DNA of 64,000 bases, taken from Thozetella sp. PMI_491 (lineage: Eukaryota > Ascomycota > Sordariomycetes > Chaetosphaeriales > Chaetosphaeriaceae). Positions 1 to 12,409 of the stretch are shown here, piece by piece. The stretch spans positions 124,001 to 188,000 of the forward strand of contig MU270068.1 of assembly GCA_021432635.1 (NCBI GenBank). The letters are read 5' to 3'. The notes beneath the pieces were generated by a model. That model worked only from the letters and a program-made list of their open reading frames with translations, made no database searches and was not told the origin of the DNA. The stretch's first letter is position 1; every line of letters begins with the position of its first letter. Both the position numbers and the translations under genes were made by a program.

Positions 1-303
1 AGTAGAGCTCGAACCACGAGCGTATGGTGCTCCGGAAGTGGCACCGAATGATACTGAACGAGCGTCTGATGACTTGGAGCAATTCTGTTAGCGACTTAAA
101 TTCACAAGGTTTTACTTTTTGCTTGGCAGACTCTTGACTGCTAGTTACACCATAAGACGCGGCGCAGTTTTTGACTAGAGGGTGGACATGTTGGTACAGG
201 AACAGGTATTGTACATTGTGTCGATGGTATGTGGTTCTGTCGACAATGCTCTATGGGTGCCACAGGCAAGGCACCTATGTATCTCCATGCATGCATATCC
301 TCT
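1..303. other. 3' flank of uS7m gene, no gene seen
   Basis: No coding exon, RNA gene or repeat was recognised here. The adjacent uS7m gene ends at 304, so part of this is probably its 3' untranslated region. Confidence 0.5.
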
Positions 304-1334
304 TCACGACGGCCTCAACTTGGCTGGGAATTCCGGGTGGTTGAAGTTCGCACGGGCTGCTGTGCCCTGCTTGTGCAGAAGCATCCTCTTGTCCCATACA
401 GACGACCGACCCTCTACCACAGCGACAATCTCTTCACCTACGCGGTGCGGGAACATGGTCCGACCGCTGCCCTTGCTCTGCTTCTTCGCAACGGCATCCA
501 GGATCCACTTGAAGGCCATCCGGCGGCGTTTTCGGGCCTCAATCGGCTGGGGATACTCCAGCGACCGGCCACCACCTGCCGCACCCTTGATGTATCGAAG
601 GGTGATGAGCGGTGCGACCGAATCGATTGCCAGCGTCAGATACATCACCGGGTCAAGCGGCAGGTGCGACGGCGAAGGGGCCCCTGGAAGAAGGGGCTTA
701 GCAGGGTTGACCTTAGGCGGTGGAGAGGTACGAAGGTAGTTGAGAATCATGGCCATGTCCTAGAAAAAGGGAGCTGGTCAGCGACTCGGATGCACATCTT
801 TCGCGTTGCGCTCTATGCACTTACCCTCTGCGCCTTGCCCAGCTTGCCGTCGCGCATCATCAGCCGGGTGAGCTGTACGATTACGGGCGAATATCGGTGT
901 TTAAGATGGTTGTCTTTCTCCAGTGGCAGCTCTGGAAGCCCAAACTTGTGGCCCACGAGGTCCGGGTCGAAAGGGTTGAGCCCGTAAGACGCGAGCTCGA
1001 GCTGGCGGAGCGCCTCGCTGTTCTCGTCGTTCTCGGACTGCGCTAGGCTGTCGTCCTGGGCGGATCGGGCCAATTCATGGCCAGCAGGCCTCTCAGACCC
1101 CTGGAAGGAGCCGTTGGTGAAGCTGGGGGGAGGGCCGGAACCGCTCGGCTGGTTCTGGGCGGGTAACCTGGGGGGGACGGAGGTGTCGTCGGAGAGGCTT
1201 CGCGTCGACGCGGCAGGAGAGGCTCGCACCAAGGCGACGGCGAACCGTGGTGTCGATTGCTCGCTGACGCCCATGGGGCGAGGGCGGACCGCTAGGGACC
1301 GGAGCCCCCCCCATATGTTTACTCGTGGAGGCAT
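304..1334 (-). CDS. RSM7: Mitochondrial small ribosomal subunit protein uS7m
   Basis: Two exons on minus: 1334-825 and 759-304, with a 65-bp GT-AG intron (donor GTAAGTGC, acceptor TTCTAG). The product is 321 residues. The first ~130 residues are a low-complexity, Arg/Ser/Pro-rich leader beginning MPPRVNIWGGLRSLAVRPRP, typical of a mitochondrial presequence plus a fungal extension. From about residue 140 to the end is the S7 fold: the exon junction reads DGKLGKAQR then DMAMILNYLR, followed by DPVMYLTLAIDSVAPLITLRYIKG pieces and a basic stretch EARKRRRMAFKWILDAV. S7 proteins nucleate the 3' domain of small-subunit rRNA; here the role is in the mitoribosome. The ATG at 1334 is the first in frame after the splice. 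Family assignment is strong; the exact presequence cleavage site is not visible. Confidence 0.9.
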
Positions 1335-3742
1335 CGTTGCTGGATGTCGAAAGAAACACGCCTCACGAGACCAAAAAGGGGAGCTCGAGGTCGAAGTCTG
1401 CTATCGAGGTTCTGAGAAAAATGTCCTGCTCCGAGTTTTATCCGGCGCAACTGGTCCCGGCCCAGCCTAGGCCCTAGTAATTAGCAGATCCGCTTGTGCA
1501 GGCGTGATCCGGGCCGGCCTTGCCAGCTTGCCAGTCGCATGGGATGATCTGCTGACTCATCTACGGTCGACGCAGGGTGCTAGTTTGGGTAGGTTACCTT
1601 GAGTACTCACTGTGACTAGGGTAACTTACCTTACTTTTTTTTTTTTTTACCTTACTTGGGCCTCACCCCTGCCAGCAGTGACGGGCCTTTTTCGTCCGTT
1701 GGCGACTACCTTAGGTAGCGAGTGGCAGCCCATTTGCTCGCAAGCTCTCTACCGAGTAAGCTTAAAGCTCAAGTTTCGCAGCAAAAGCAATTCGCAGTTT
1801 TGTTTTTAATTTTGACATCAAGCGCTGCTAGCTCGGAAGCTCTGGTTCCCTCTTCCTCCACCCGTGTTCAATAATCAATTGTCTCACCCTCTCACATCCT
1901 CACCCGAGCGTACTGCAAACCTGAAGGAAGGCACGGCCTGTGGCGAAGACAAAAGAATGGAGAGGACAGCTGGGCTTTGCGCTGTGTGAGGCGGGAATGG
2001 AAAAGGCTGTCCGCTTCGCAAGGCTCTACCTTCACCACTCGTGAGTCGTCTCGTCCAGACCCCCCCCCCCCCCCCCCCCGGTCTAACAGAATCTCTTTCA
2101 GAGGGGGGGACCGGGGCGGGGCGGCCCATGCCAGCCCGTCCTCACCGGCTAGCTTCTTGTCTCTTCGTGTGGAGGAGAGCCGTTCGAAACCGCTGGCGCT
2201 TTTTACTTTGCGTCGGAAGCTTCGACAACCTGCTTCCCAATGGTGTGTAACCCGTTGATCTTCCTTCTCTTTTTTTTTCGACCCTAGTGAGAAAGTGCGC
2301 GTCAGTCTCTTTTCAGCGAGCCGTGTCTGCATGCCTAGCTCCCTGCAAGTGAGTGCGCTGGCAAGGCGATAGCAGGGTCATGAGAGGAGCTGAACAGCTC
2401 CTCTGTCACCATTGCTTTTTCCTACTTCTACCCCAACCCGCGCGGCGCAGCAAGAGTGCCACCAGTCGGAAGCCTCCATCCCCTAGCAAGGAGGGACAGG
2501 AGGAGGACAAGAGTGGAGGAGACCCTCGAATGCCCGGCTGAGATATGCGCTTGGGCAGCTCGAAGAGTCTAGTCCCTGAGCGAGAAACCCGGTATACGCA
2601 GGAAGCGGGCGCATACTTCTGACGAATATCGTGAGAAGGGGCATAGCTCGACTTACTTGTTCCGGTCATGTCTTAACGGGGGAGGGGGGCGGGGGGAATG
2701 GGGGGCAGCGAGGCCCGAGGCAACAGTGCCGTCCAACCTCCACCCCCTCCCCTGCAAGAGCTGTGGTAAGGTCCAAGGTCATGGAAGGACCCAGCTCCCC
2801 AAGGATCAACACCAGCGGTGGAAGGGACCTAGCAGCTTCATTGCTTCTTCCCCCCACCCCGGCCGAGGCATTGTAACGACGTCAAAACACCAGCGGAGGT
2901 CACTGATCTCGGTCCAGAAAAAGCTATCTTTGGTTTGGCAAAAACAAATTACTAAACAGGAATTCGTCTGGTCGTGTCTTTTCTCTGCGCTCAATTTCTC
3001 GTCCTGTGCCGGTGCCAATGCAAGCGCCTTTTTGCTCTCAATTTTGCCCCAGTTTCCGAGATAGCGCCAGTCCTGTCTTTTTTGGGGGTGGTAACTTTCC
3101 AAACCCATCCTAAAGCGAGGCGCCTCTGATCCTAATGATGCCCTGGTCGTGCGGCCATGACCGGCCCAATTGGCCGCAGGAACAAAGCTGGGAGTAAAAA
3201 AACAAACAATGAGAAGAGAAGGAATAAGATAAGTGTAAAACAATCCCCCTAGCACTCAATTCCTGGCTTGAGACTATTCCATGTCATGGCCTCGGCCGTG
3301 GGGAGCTGGCGAGAGCTTGCAGTTGATATCGGGTAGAAAGCAAGGTGGTCAGCTCAGCTACATAGCTCCAAGCTCCTGCCGTTGGCTCGTTTAACCGGAG
3401 AGCTTGGCTCCGAATCATTACATGTGTTAGGTGGCGGCGGTGAAAGCAGGAAAAAGAGGAAGAAGAAGAAGAAAGAAAAAGGAAAGACCAAGATGGATCG
3501 AGACGTTGCGCCGAATCATGGTTGTCCTTGCGGATCGATTCCCTTTTGCCCGAACTCCTCGAAGTCTGGTATCTCGAACAATATGAAGCACGGCCGCAAA
3601 GCAATCCGAGAGGTAAAGGGAGAAGGTTCAGTTTGGTGAACAGAGAGGTGGGGGGAGGGCGAAGACGAGCCACTGACAGCCCCTCGCACGCGGATACGGC
3701 TCGGCGGCGAGGAGAGGGGAGAGGCCTGGGACTCAAGGCCGA
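1335..3742. other. Intergenic: uS7m upstream region and dsRBD gene 3' side
   Basis: About 2.4 kb without a convincing coding exon. It holds a 14-T run near 1634, a 20-C tract at 2060-2079 and pyrimidine-rich stretches. The short open frames are compositional and show no recognisable domain. The uS7m promoter must lie in its left end. Confidence 0.5.
2060..2079 (+). repeat. Poly-C tract, 20 bases
   Basis: An uninterrupted run of 20 C on plus, preceded by CCAGA and followed by GGTCTAAC. It is one of three 18-20 base C runs in the window, all on the same strand. Confidence 0.95.
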
Positions 3743-4200
3743 TTACCATCCGCCCCGGCTGGTCGCCGGCGAGCTCGGAGTCGATCCTGTCAACCACCCG
3801 AGAGCGACCTCGGCGGCATCCTCCCGGGCGTTCTTGAGGTTGTTGCCGTCGTACCAGAACCGGGCGTTATGCACCACGCCGTGGACTGTCACCCTGCTTG
3901 ACCAGGCTGTACGACCCCCTGCCCAACCCGGTTAGCTATCGGTCTCTGGACCTTCCGAGCTCGGTCTGGCTGGCGGCCGGAGGCTGGTGCTGCTTTTGCT
4001 CACCTCGTCTGTCCGAGAAGATCTGAAAGGTAGGACGGTCGACCTGGTACTCGGTGCATGCCGCTGTGTGGCGGGCAATGGTTAGCGTCGGGCCAAGTGC
4101 TGGCGTGGAGGGGGGAGCTGCGTGCCAGGAGGGATACCGTACCCTCTAGCTTCTTCTGCCATGGGCCTTTGCTGCCCGAACTGCCGCTGGATGACGACAT
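3743..4200 (-). CDS. Small double-stranded-RNA-binding-domain protein
   Basis: Three exons on minus: 4200-4143, 4063-4004 and 3918-3743, all phase-consistent, giving 97 residues. After a Ser/Gly-rich start (MSSSSGSSGSKGPWQKKLE) the whole protein is one dsRBD-like fold: YQVDRPTFQIFSDRRGGRTA for strands 1-2, VTVHGVVHNARFWYDG for strand 3, then the helix-2 signature NAREDAAEVALGWL. This combination (RRGGRTAW, RFWYDG, A-EDAAE-AL) occurs in a fungal family of very small, single-domain dsRBD proteins. Such domains bind dsRNA or mediate protein contacts; the partner here is unknown. It is not Dicer, Argonaute or an adenosine deaminase because no catalytic domain is attached. The second intron could use a later CAG, but only the chosen acceptor keeps GGRTAW intact. 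Confidence 0.75.
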
Positions 4201-4477
4201 GGTGAAGAAGCACTTGGTTCTAGCTTAGGAAGCTCCAAGGGAGAATAGGAGCCACGCCGGTGTATGCCTGATAGGTGCCGCGTCGTGGCAAGTGGCAGGG
4301 CGCGTGTGTTTATGGGAGTCGGCACGACGGCTTCGACAGCGCAAGACGAGACAATGTACCGTACCGGAGTACAGTGGAGTGAGGAATGACAGAGGGCCAA
4401 GAAGAATAAAGTAGTAGAGGTTCCCGGTATTCCAGGGAGCAGGAGGGGGAGGGGAGGGACGGCTGGGCTGGCGGCGG

Positions 4478-4488
4478 CTCTTTTTATA
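4478..4488 (-). promoter_or_regulatory. TATA-like box for the dsRBD gene
   Basis: Read on minus this is TATAAAAAGAG, 278 bases upstream of the start codon at 4200. It is a plausible TATA element; the distance implies a leader of roughly 200-250 bases. Confidence 0.4.
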
Positions 4489-5083
4489 CTCCGAAACAGA
4501 GCGATCGATACTCAAGGCAGCGTACCAAAAGCCACCCAGGTACCATTCGGTCAGGGTATGCTATGTGGCAGAAGATGAGACGACGGGCGGCCAGTCAATT
4601 ATGATATTACGCTCCTCGCTGGCCGGCTGGCCACCTAGGTTCTCGGCCTTTGGGCGTTGGGTCGTTTGCGCAAGCGAACAGAGCGGCAGGACAGGAATAG
4701 GGATGATAGCACAGCAGACAGGTTATTGGCTAGGGATGACGGCTTTTTGCATCATGGGCATCAACCTGTCAAGCCCAGCAGAGCGTGAAGGGTAAGGCGG
4801 TGGGAGGAAATGCAAGAGACAGCGGAGACCCGAGGGAGAGGGAGAGAGAGAGAGAAGAGAGCAAGAGAGGGCAAAAAAAAAAACACGCAGGAGGAGCTGG
4901 GCCGGGAGTGGCAGACGGGAAACATTTCAAGCAAATCCTCAGTCCTCGCCGCCCTCACTAGAGCACATAGAGCAGCGAGGCCTGGCCTAGCCCAGAGCTC
5001 ATTGCTTATTGCTACTCAAATCTGGGACTGGGCTGGAGTGGCCCGTCTGGGCCCTACTGCAACTCAGACCGCGTGCCTTGTGT

Positions 5084-5093
5084 TATAAAAAAG
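5084..5093 (+). promoter_or_regulatory. TATA-like element before a pyrimidine-rich leader
   Basis: TATAAAAAAG on plus, followed from about 5125 by T-rich then CT-rich sequence resembling a fungal core promoter and leader. No protein gene follows, so any transcript would be non-coding or very short-coding. Confidence 0.35.
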
Positions 5094-8000
5094 GGTACTG
5101 GAGCACACAGGCGGTCTAATGTGGTCTGCATTTGTTTCCTTTTTACTTCTTTATTTTTATTTTTATTTTAACCTCGATGAGCTTCTGTATTCACTCGTCA
5201 TCTTCTCCTCCGGGCCTCGCTGTGGCTCTTTCCCTGTCCCGCTTCGCACCCACACTCTCTAGCTCGTTTACATTCTCTCCTTCTGTCTCTCTATCTTTCT
5301 CTCTTACTCCATTAGTCCGCAAGAGTGCTAGTTAGCTTATGCTTGCTTTTTTTGCTTTTTTACCCCCCGAGCTGCTACCCCCCTCCCCTCTTCCCTCCTC
5401 CCCCGGTCGTCCATGTATCCCTACCTACATCTACCCCACCGGCGCCATGCCTTGGGAATAGCCCCGGTTGGGGGGTACCCCATGTCAGCCCCCAAAAAAA
5501 TGTCGCCTCACAAGGTACCCAAGGTACCTCAGGTTATGAGAGAGACATGGCAGAGGGTAACATCTTGTCAAGTTTCACGAGGTAGGGTACGGGCTGCTGC
5601 AAGCCATTATACACCACATGGTTAGGGCACTGGCAGGCATCCCGCCTTGCACGTCAGCGGCCGGTTAGCTGCGAGCGACCGCAATGGCCCGGCGGACAGA
5701 GAGGGAATTGGCAGCTGCGGTACCACTTTGTAGAAAGTCACACCCCGCGGCGCTTCTGTATGCAGAGTACATCTTCGGCACCGCCCAGAGGGAGATGGGC
5801 TGGTTTTATGCAGTTCGGGGCCGGCGCGCTTTTTGGAGGGGGGAGATGGCGGGTGTGCTTCGTACTGCTATACTTGCCAGAACGGGCTAAGGCAAGACCT
5901 CCACTAGATCTCTCGATGACCATTTGACGATGCCCCCCTCCTTGTCTAGCGTCCGGTAGGTCCATGTGTCTAGCGGTGGAACGGGACGGGAAGCACTGCC
6001 ATTAGGAATATTGCAGTCAGACAGGGAGATGGGGGGGAAGGGGAGGAGAGAAGAAAAGAAACCCCGGCGAATAGGAAAGGAAAACCAGCAACCCCCTCAA
6101 AAAGCAACTCTTTTTTTTTTTTTTTTTACACCCTCCGTTTGGGAGGCGGCGGGGATTGTGTATGGCATGGCAGACCTGAGCTCCTAGCGGCACCTCTGCA
6201 CACCGAACGAAAAAGCACGAGCCCAAAACGTCTTAACGTTGAAGAAGGAAATGTCAGCAGATGCAAGAGAGGAGGGAAGGGTGAGAAAAGAAAATGCACG
6301 CGAGGTGAGCTGGCAGCAAGAGTTGCGAGGGCTGCAGGTCGGTGAGGCGTCCATGTCATCGGTGCCAGACATGCTGTACCCGAAGGCTACCCAAAATACC
6401 CAAAAGACGGAGCGGCAGGCAGGCCAGATTCCGTAAGGGCGGCTGATCCAGCGCGATTCCTCGATCCATCCAGGCACTGGGCATGAATGACATGGGGTGG
6501 GAGGGCGGCCAAGAGCGCAGCGTGGTGCGTGGTGCGTGGGACGAGCTTGATGACCGATCTTGGTGCGTTGGCAGATCCTCCTCCTCCGCTCCCCTGGCGC
6601 GCGCGGCTCGCCTCGAGGTGTGAGAAGAAAAAAAGGTTGCTAATTCATCGTCACGGCCCAAGGCGAGAGTGAGCAGCGCCAGGATAGGGGATCGAAGGGG
6701 GGGGCGTCCACGTACCCCCCGAGCCTGTACGGTACGGCATGCAGAAACACGGCGCACCACGACGTCGTACAAGGAGGGTGGGGGTTTGCGCGGATGGGAG
6801 AAGGTGGACGAGGGTAGGGAAGGGTGGGGAGCATTGCTCTCGTCCGTCGACCAGTCAGGTTCGCGCGAATGAGAGAATGAGGAAGTCGGGCATGAAGGAG
6901 CTATACTGGCGAAGGCCTCTATACTTGCTTCGTCGGCCGAGAGGCCGGCATGCGATTTGGGCCGTTAATGAGGCGTCAGCGTTGCGTTCTCTCTTTCTCT
7001 CTGTCTCTCCCTCTTTTTTGCTCCCTTCGGCGTGGTTTGTCACAGCCAGCCCGCCCGCCAGTACCGTTTCTTTTGATTGTTCCGTCCTTGTAACACCGTC
7101 GGGGTCATGGTTGTTGCTGTGCTGCTTCTCTTCTTATTTTTTTTTTATATAGAAAGGCGCTCCGGGGAGCCGTATACGACTGGTGGACGAATCTAGCTGC
7201 GGACGGCGATAAGCGCATGCCATTTCTTCTGCTGTGTACCCCGAGTGCTCTTGTGATCGGTCTGTTCCCGTTTCCGTGTGTCTCCACAGCCGACGAAAAG
7301 GACCTGGTTCTCCGCTAACCCCTTCTCCTGCTGGGGTCTTCCTTCCCCCAGCTGCAGGTTCCAGGTGCTCGGGAAATATGCCAACCCAGCCCAAGCTGAA
7401 AGAAGAACAGCACTTCAGGCGACGCCCCGCCAGAGCATCGAAACAATTTCTTTGTCCTTTGCTCTACCTCCTTCCTGCAAGCTCGAGGCTAAGTCGTTCG
7501 TGGCATCAGGCCCGAGACCCTTCCGCGTGACAAATAGAGGCCATGGAAGAGCTGCGAGGCGCCGCTCCCTCACGGCCTGTGCCGTTGCACCCTTTGTACA
7601 TACAGACGGCTTTGCTAATTGCGTGCTGTCCTGTTCGGTTCTGTACATCGCCCAAAGTCCCGCCTCTCCGGGAGCCTGTAGCTGCTGCTTACATGGCTGG
7701 GCTGCATGGCCTACCACTACATGCAGGAGATGGTCCCTAACACGAACGTCTGGCGTCATCCAGGTTGGGCACCCTTGAAATCGTGGTACGGAGACGGGCA
7801 AGAGGATAGATCGAGGCACCATCACCGCGGGCTGACCAAAATGTCGTTCATGCCACTTGGTAGCTGGCGTCTCTCCTGCCGAGCATTGCATCTTTGCGAT
7901 AGACCCGAGTTTTTTACGTATATCCCGATCAATTCCGTGAGCAATGGTGTATGCAACTGAGACCTGCATCACAGCATGCTTTCTTCTTTCCCCCCTGTCA

Positions 8001-10961
8001 CGAGGATGCTCGAATTTCTACTCTCTTGTACCGCGCCTGTCTTTTAGTAGCAGACTAAGTAAAGTAACCCGGAACGGAGCACTGCATGCTGTACCACCTA
8101 GGTGGGAGTGACCCGGTCGGACGGCTTCAGTCTTCGTGGAAACGAGGTATACCTACAGCAAGGCTACATGCGAAATGGCAAGGGCGGCAGAAGCAAGCCC
8201 TGGGAGCTACCCTCCTCCCGCTACTGCAGGACATCGGTCCTAGGATGTCTCTGCCTTCTCCCCCAAAGTGAGGGTCTGCGGAGTGCTGCTTCTTTGCCAG
8301 ATCTGCCATCATGAATGATGCACACTTACCGGCCTGCACTGAAACCGAAAGAGCCAAGCCGCTGCCCGTGAGCCGACAACGCCGACTCGAATAGATACCA
8401 TCTCGTCTGGAGTCCAAAAATTTACCCCGCAAGCGTCACGCGGCCATCCCGCCGTGCTCTAGTCCTTACCTGGTGCGTCCTATCGGGATTGTAAAGCGGT
8501 GAGGACCATCGTGCTCCCCCGGCTCTAGCTGCGGGACGAGTGATCAGCGGCGCAGGAGATGGGTCGTCTGACATGCCACTATCGCATGGGTGCCTCCTTC
8601 TATTGGTAAATGTGCCGCGTGTCGAGACAACCAGTGAGGGAAAAAGCAAACCATCCAAGACTAGGTATGGTAGGTACGATGTACTGAGAGTGAGCGCGAC
8701 GTGAAAAAAAAAGCACGAACCAAGGGTTCGGCCATGGTGATGGCAACACATGGGCCAGGGTCATGTGCGATGTACGAGAGACGACGGGGGGAGGAGTCGC
8801 AGTCGGTCAGCGCATTGCCCAATGATGAGGTGCCCTGGAGTGTACTGAGAGCCGAGCACCTACCCCTTTAGACCGCCGTCAAAGGGAGGGGTACGTTTGA
8901 GGTGCATCCGACCTATGAACATCAATCAGGGAAGGAGGCTGCTGTGTAATATGCGCTGGTCTTCATTCCAAAAGACAACGACCGGCCGACCGACCAGACC
9001 GACCGGGGACCCCCGGAGCCGCCAGCTACATCATGGCCGTGTTATAGGTCCGGTGAAGAAGATGACAGCTGCTGTGGCCCGTTTCAAAAACCTGCACCTT
9101 TTTTTAAAGGGAAAAAAAAAAGGCCGATGCAGGATTCCTCAGTCGCTTGTGTAACTCCGCTCTTTCTCTGTGTTGCGAGCTCAGCAGGCGGTGAAGCGGG
9201 AAAGATTTTATGGAAGGCAAAGGGGGGAAGGGGATATTTAAACTAGGAGAGAGCACGCCGGTGTTTCTTGTTTACTCGGGGCGGTTTCTCAGACGTCCCA
9301 ATAGCGACTGAGCCGATACAGAGCGAACAGCGGTTAGATGACAATGACGTCTAGAGCCCAATCACCCAGCCGCCTGGAGGTCAAGACGAGCAATGCAACG
9401 GTCACTCGCCGTCGTTGACCTCCTGCAAGTTTAGGGGAGGGGGGATTCTCACGCAATTCGGCAACATGCGGCGACTCTGGCCCAGTCGACTCGGCCTCGA
9501 GCGTCCCATGATAGGGGCCACGACACTCCAGCAACACCCGGCAAAGGGCAGGAGTCGGTGAGGCATCAGGTTCCTGCCATGATCCGTCTGGATAACCCGG
9601 AGCGTCCAGACAGTTGAGGCGGGCTCGGCTCGAGTTGGACCTCGTTGGCTCGGAGTGCTGCAACAGACCGACCTGGGGGGCTGCAGGACGGAAGGGCTAG
9701 GGATCGATGATAAGCCGCGAAGGGAGGGGGACCCATGGGGGCAGAGTGGCATGTGGCAGAGTGCAGATGCAGTTCTGCCCAGCGTGGGGTGTGGCGCCTG
9801 AAGAATGGTAGCAGAGCAGCAGCAGTGCTTGTCAGACGCAGCGGCGGCCGGTCTGATTGAGGCAAAGCCTTCGGTTTGTCCCACGCCGGCCAGCTCTCAC
9901 GGGATGGTCTCGTCGCCGGCCGAACAGGACAACGGGGCAGGAAGAAGCGCGACCAGGGTGCACGGCGAGAGGGGCTGACTCGAGGAGACGGGGGGGAAAA
10001 AGAAAAGAAGCTGGGGGTGAGGTCGCTCTGTCCCACGTCGGCCCCTTGCACGAGAGGTAGAGAGGCAAGAGCCTCTCTTGGAGGCCATTGGCGCCTTCGG
10101 TTCCGACTGGACGTTAATCCTCGGCATCGTTTAGGTCCCGTCGCACCACTGCAGTCATTGTACCACGGCATCGCAGGACCTCCCTTCGGAGAGGCAGCGG
10201 GGCGCAGCCCCGGCCAGGACGGACGCGGAGTAAGGTAGGGGGTACTTTGTACGTGGGCAGGAAGGCACGAGGTAGAGGGCAGGAGACGGGAAAGCGGCTA
10301 GGCGGTGCGGCTCTTGTCCTTGAAAAGTCGAACTCGGCTGCTACGATCTGTATGGGAAGGCGAGTTCCTCGGCAAGTGCGATACTGCCGGCGGGGGGGTA
10401 CCGATCGATGGCGAACCGCCTCAGACAAGCCATACAGAGAGCATCTACCCTCTCGGCGTCGCATGCTCTCGGTCCGGCAAAGGCCTGTACCTGCCTTACC
10501 CCAAGGGCTGGCGCCCCCGCCTATCCCCCCTTCCCCTTTCCCCATCCCCCAACCTCTGGCCCGAGAAGACGCTTGGGCAGGCTGAGGCCCAGAGCTCACG
10601 TTCGCCTGCAGCTGGCAGCAGCTGGTCCCAGCTGCCGTCCCCGGATTCCTTGGCAGCTAGCCGGTGGACCCGGCTCTAGTGCCCCACGCCGAGTTACCTC
10701 GGCAGCACGCTGAACCTCGCAGCTGGACGATGCACGTCGTCTGACATACAAAGCCGCCTCCCTTCCTTTGGTTACTGACTCTTTTGCGTGGTGCTTTGTC
10801 CCTCCCCCTTCGTGCCTCATTCTCTCCAACGCAACCCGTTTGGCAGCATCCGTACACATCACCGGGTTGTCTCGTATAGTTTTCCTGTCCGGGGTTTTTC
10901 TTTTTTTTCTCTTTTTTTTCCCCGCTGCTTCCCAGTTACGCAGCGTCCGCCCGCCGCAAAG

Positions 10962-12295
10962 ATGCCGTTCGACACGGAGCTGACCCGCCGACTCGGCATC
11001 GCAGGTAGGTCCACGGACTAATCAGAGCTGGAACCATGGGTGCATGAGAGAGTTGGGCTGACCGGGGCAATTTCCTCTCCTTTTCCCAGTCCCCGTCGTG
11101 CAGGGCGGCATGCAAGTAAGTCAGCCAGATAAAGCCAAGTTTCTCGGAATCTTGGGAAGCAACTGAGTGTGCTAACGTGGCTGCTTCTCGGCCTATAGCA
11201 TGTAGGCTATGCGGAGCTGGCGAGCGCCGTGTCCAACGCGGGCGGCTTGGGCATCCTTACGGCTCTCATCTGGCCCGAGCCCGAGGGGCTGCGCCAGGAG
11301 ATCCGAAAGTGCAGGAAGCTGACGTCGAAACCCTTCGCCGTCAACATCACGCTGCTGCCGGCGCTAGTGCCCCCTGACTATGCGGCGTATGCCCAGGTCG
11401 TCATCGACGAAGGCATCAAGATTGTCGAGACGGCAGGCAACTCGCCCGGCCCTGTCATTGCTCAGCTCAAGAAGGCCGGCTGCACCATCCTGCATAAGTG
11501 CACCACCATCAGGCACGCACAGTCAGCTGTCAAGCTCGGCGTCGACTTCCTTAGCATCGACGGCTTCGAGTGCGCTGGGTGAGTTCTACACCGATATGCT
11601 AGCTCGTGCATGCCCGCCCGCGGCGTGGTGCGACACTCCACATGTCCACGGGCCCTTGCGGCCCGTCACCTCCACCTCCACTCGCATACCCTCGTCTCTG
11701 TCTTGCCCCATAATTTCTGCCCGGCGGGATGAAGGCTAACCAATGTCGTAGCCATGTGGGTGAGTCGGACATCACAAACTTCATCCTCTTGAGCAAGGCG
11801 CGGCAGACGCTTGGGGTGCCTTTCATCGCCTCAGGTGGTTTCGCCGACGGCTACGGACTGGCCGCGGCTCTCTGCCTGGGAGCATGCGGCGTCAACATGG
11901 GCACGCGATTCCTGTGCACCGTTGAGAGCCCCATCCACCAGAACATCAAGGAGCAGATCGTCAAGGCCGAGGAGACCGACACGGCCCTGCTGCTGCGGCG
12001 TTGGCGCAACACGACGCGTCTGTATCGCAACAAGGTGACGGAACAGGCGCTCAAAGTAGAGCAAGAGAGCAAATCGGGCGAGTTCTCCGAGATCGCCCCG
12101 TACGTGAGCGGCAAGCGCGGCCGTGAAGTATTCATCAACGGAGATCCTGAATACGGAGTGTGGACGGCTGGCCAGGTCATCGGGCTGATTCACGACATCC
12201 CCACTTGTGCTGACCTCATCAAACGGATAGAGAAGGAGGCCGAGGCGACGCTGAAGGAGAGGCTCTCGCTCGTGGTTCCTCAGAGCAAGTTGTAG
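10962..12295 (+). CDS. Nitronate monooxygenase (2-nitropropane dioxygenase family)
   Basis: Four exons: 10962-11004, 11090-11115, 11199-11578 and 11752-12295, giving 330 residues. The protein has the NMO TIM-barrel signatures: VPVVQGGMQHVGYAELASAV at the N-terminus (FMN site), the SIDGFECAGHVGESD loop expected to carry the catalytic region, and the phosphate-binding stretch FIASGGFADG followed by ALCLGACGVNMGTRFL. NMOs use FMN and O2 to oxidise alkyl nitronates such as propionate-3-nitronate, a respiratory poison, to carbonyl compounds and nitrite, and so detoxify nitro compounds. The 26-nt second exon is unusually short but is required to keep the QGGMQ motif. The gene is convergent with an SDR gene 114 bases away. 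Family membership is sure; the substrate is inferred. Confidence 0.9.
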
Positions 12296-12409
12296 ATGGC
12301 CCCGGTGGGGATAGAGGGGTGTATTTGTTTCATTTGGATATCTGGCGTGGATCGGACTGTATATCTACGAGATGCTATCTCAATGCGGAGGCTTTCTTGA
12401 CACAGCCCC

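Larger units (their letters stand above)
4201..10961. other. 6.8-kb gene-poor stretch
   Basis: No open frame in this stretch shows a recognisable domain, intron-supported exon series or sustained codon bias on either strand. The longer frames (for example 7415-7972 and 9566-10171 on minus) are low-complexity Arg/Pro/Ser sequences expected by chance in GC-rich DNA. It contains TATAAAAAA at 5084 followed by about 350 bases of pyrimidine-rich sequence, A- and T-runs, and purine-rich tracts. The final few hundred bases before 10962, with long CT/T runs, look like the promoter and leader of the nitronate monooxygenase gene. It may hold long leaders or non-coding RNA. Confidence 0.5.

Noticed and set aside
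1-46. Possible tRNA T-arm (GGTTCGAGC on minus)
   Set aside because: Flanking bases do not form a T-stem or acceptor stem, and no anticodon arm is found.
7415-7972. 185-codon minus-strand open frame in the gene-poor stretch
   Set aside because: No recognisable domain, no coding-type third-position bias, scattered Cys/Arg/Trp as expected from random GC-rich sequence.
9566-10171. 201-codon minus-strand open frame
   Set aside because: Low-complexity Arg/Pro/Ser product overlapping equally long frames on both strands; looks like chance openness.
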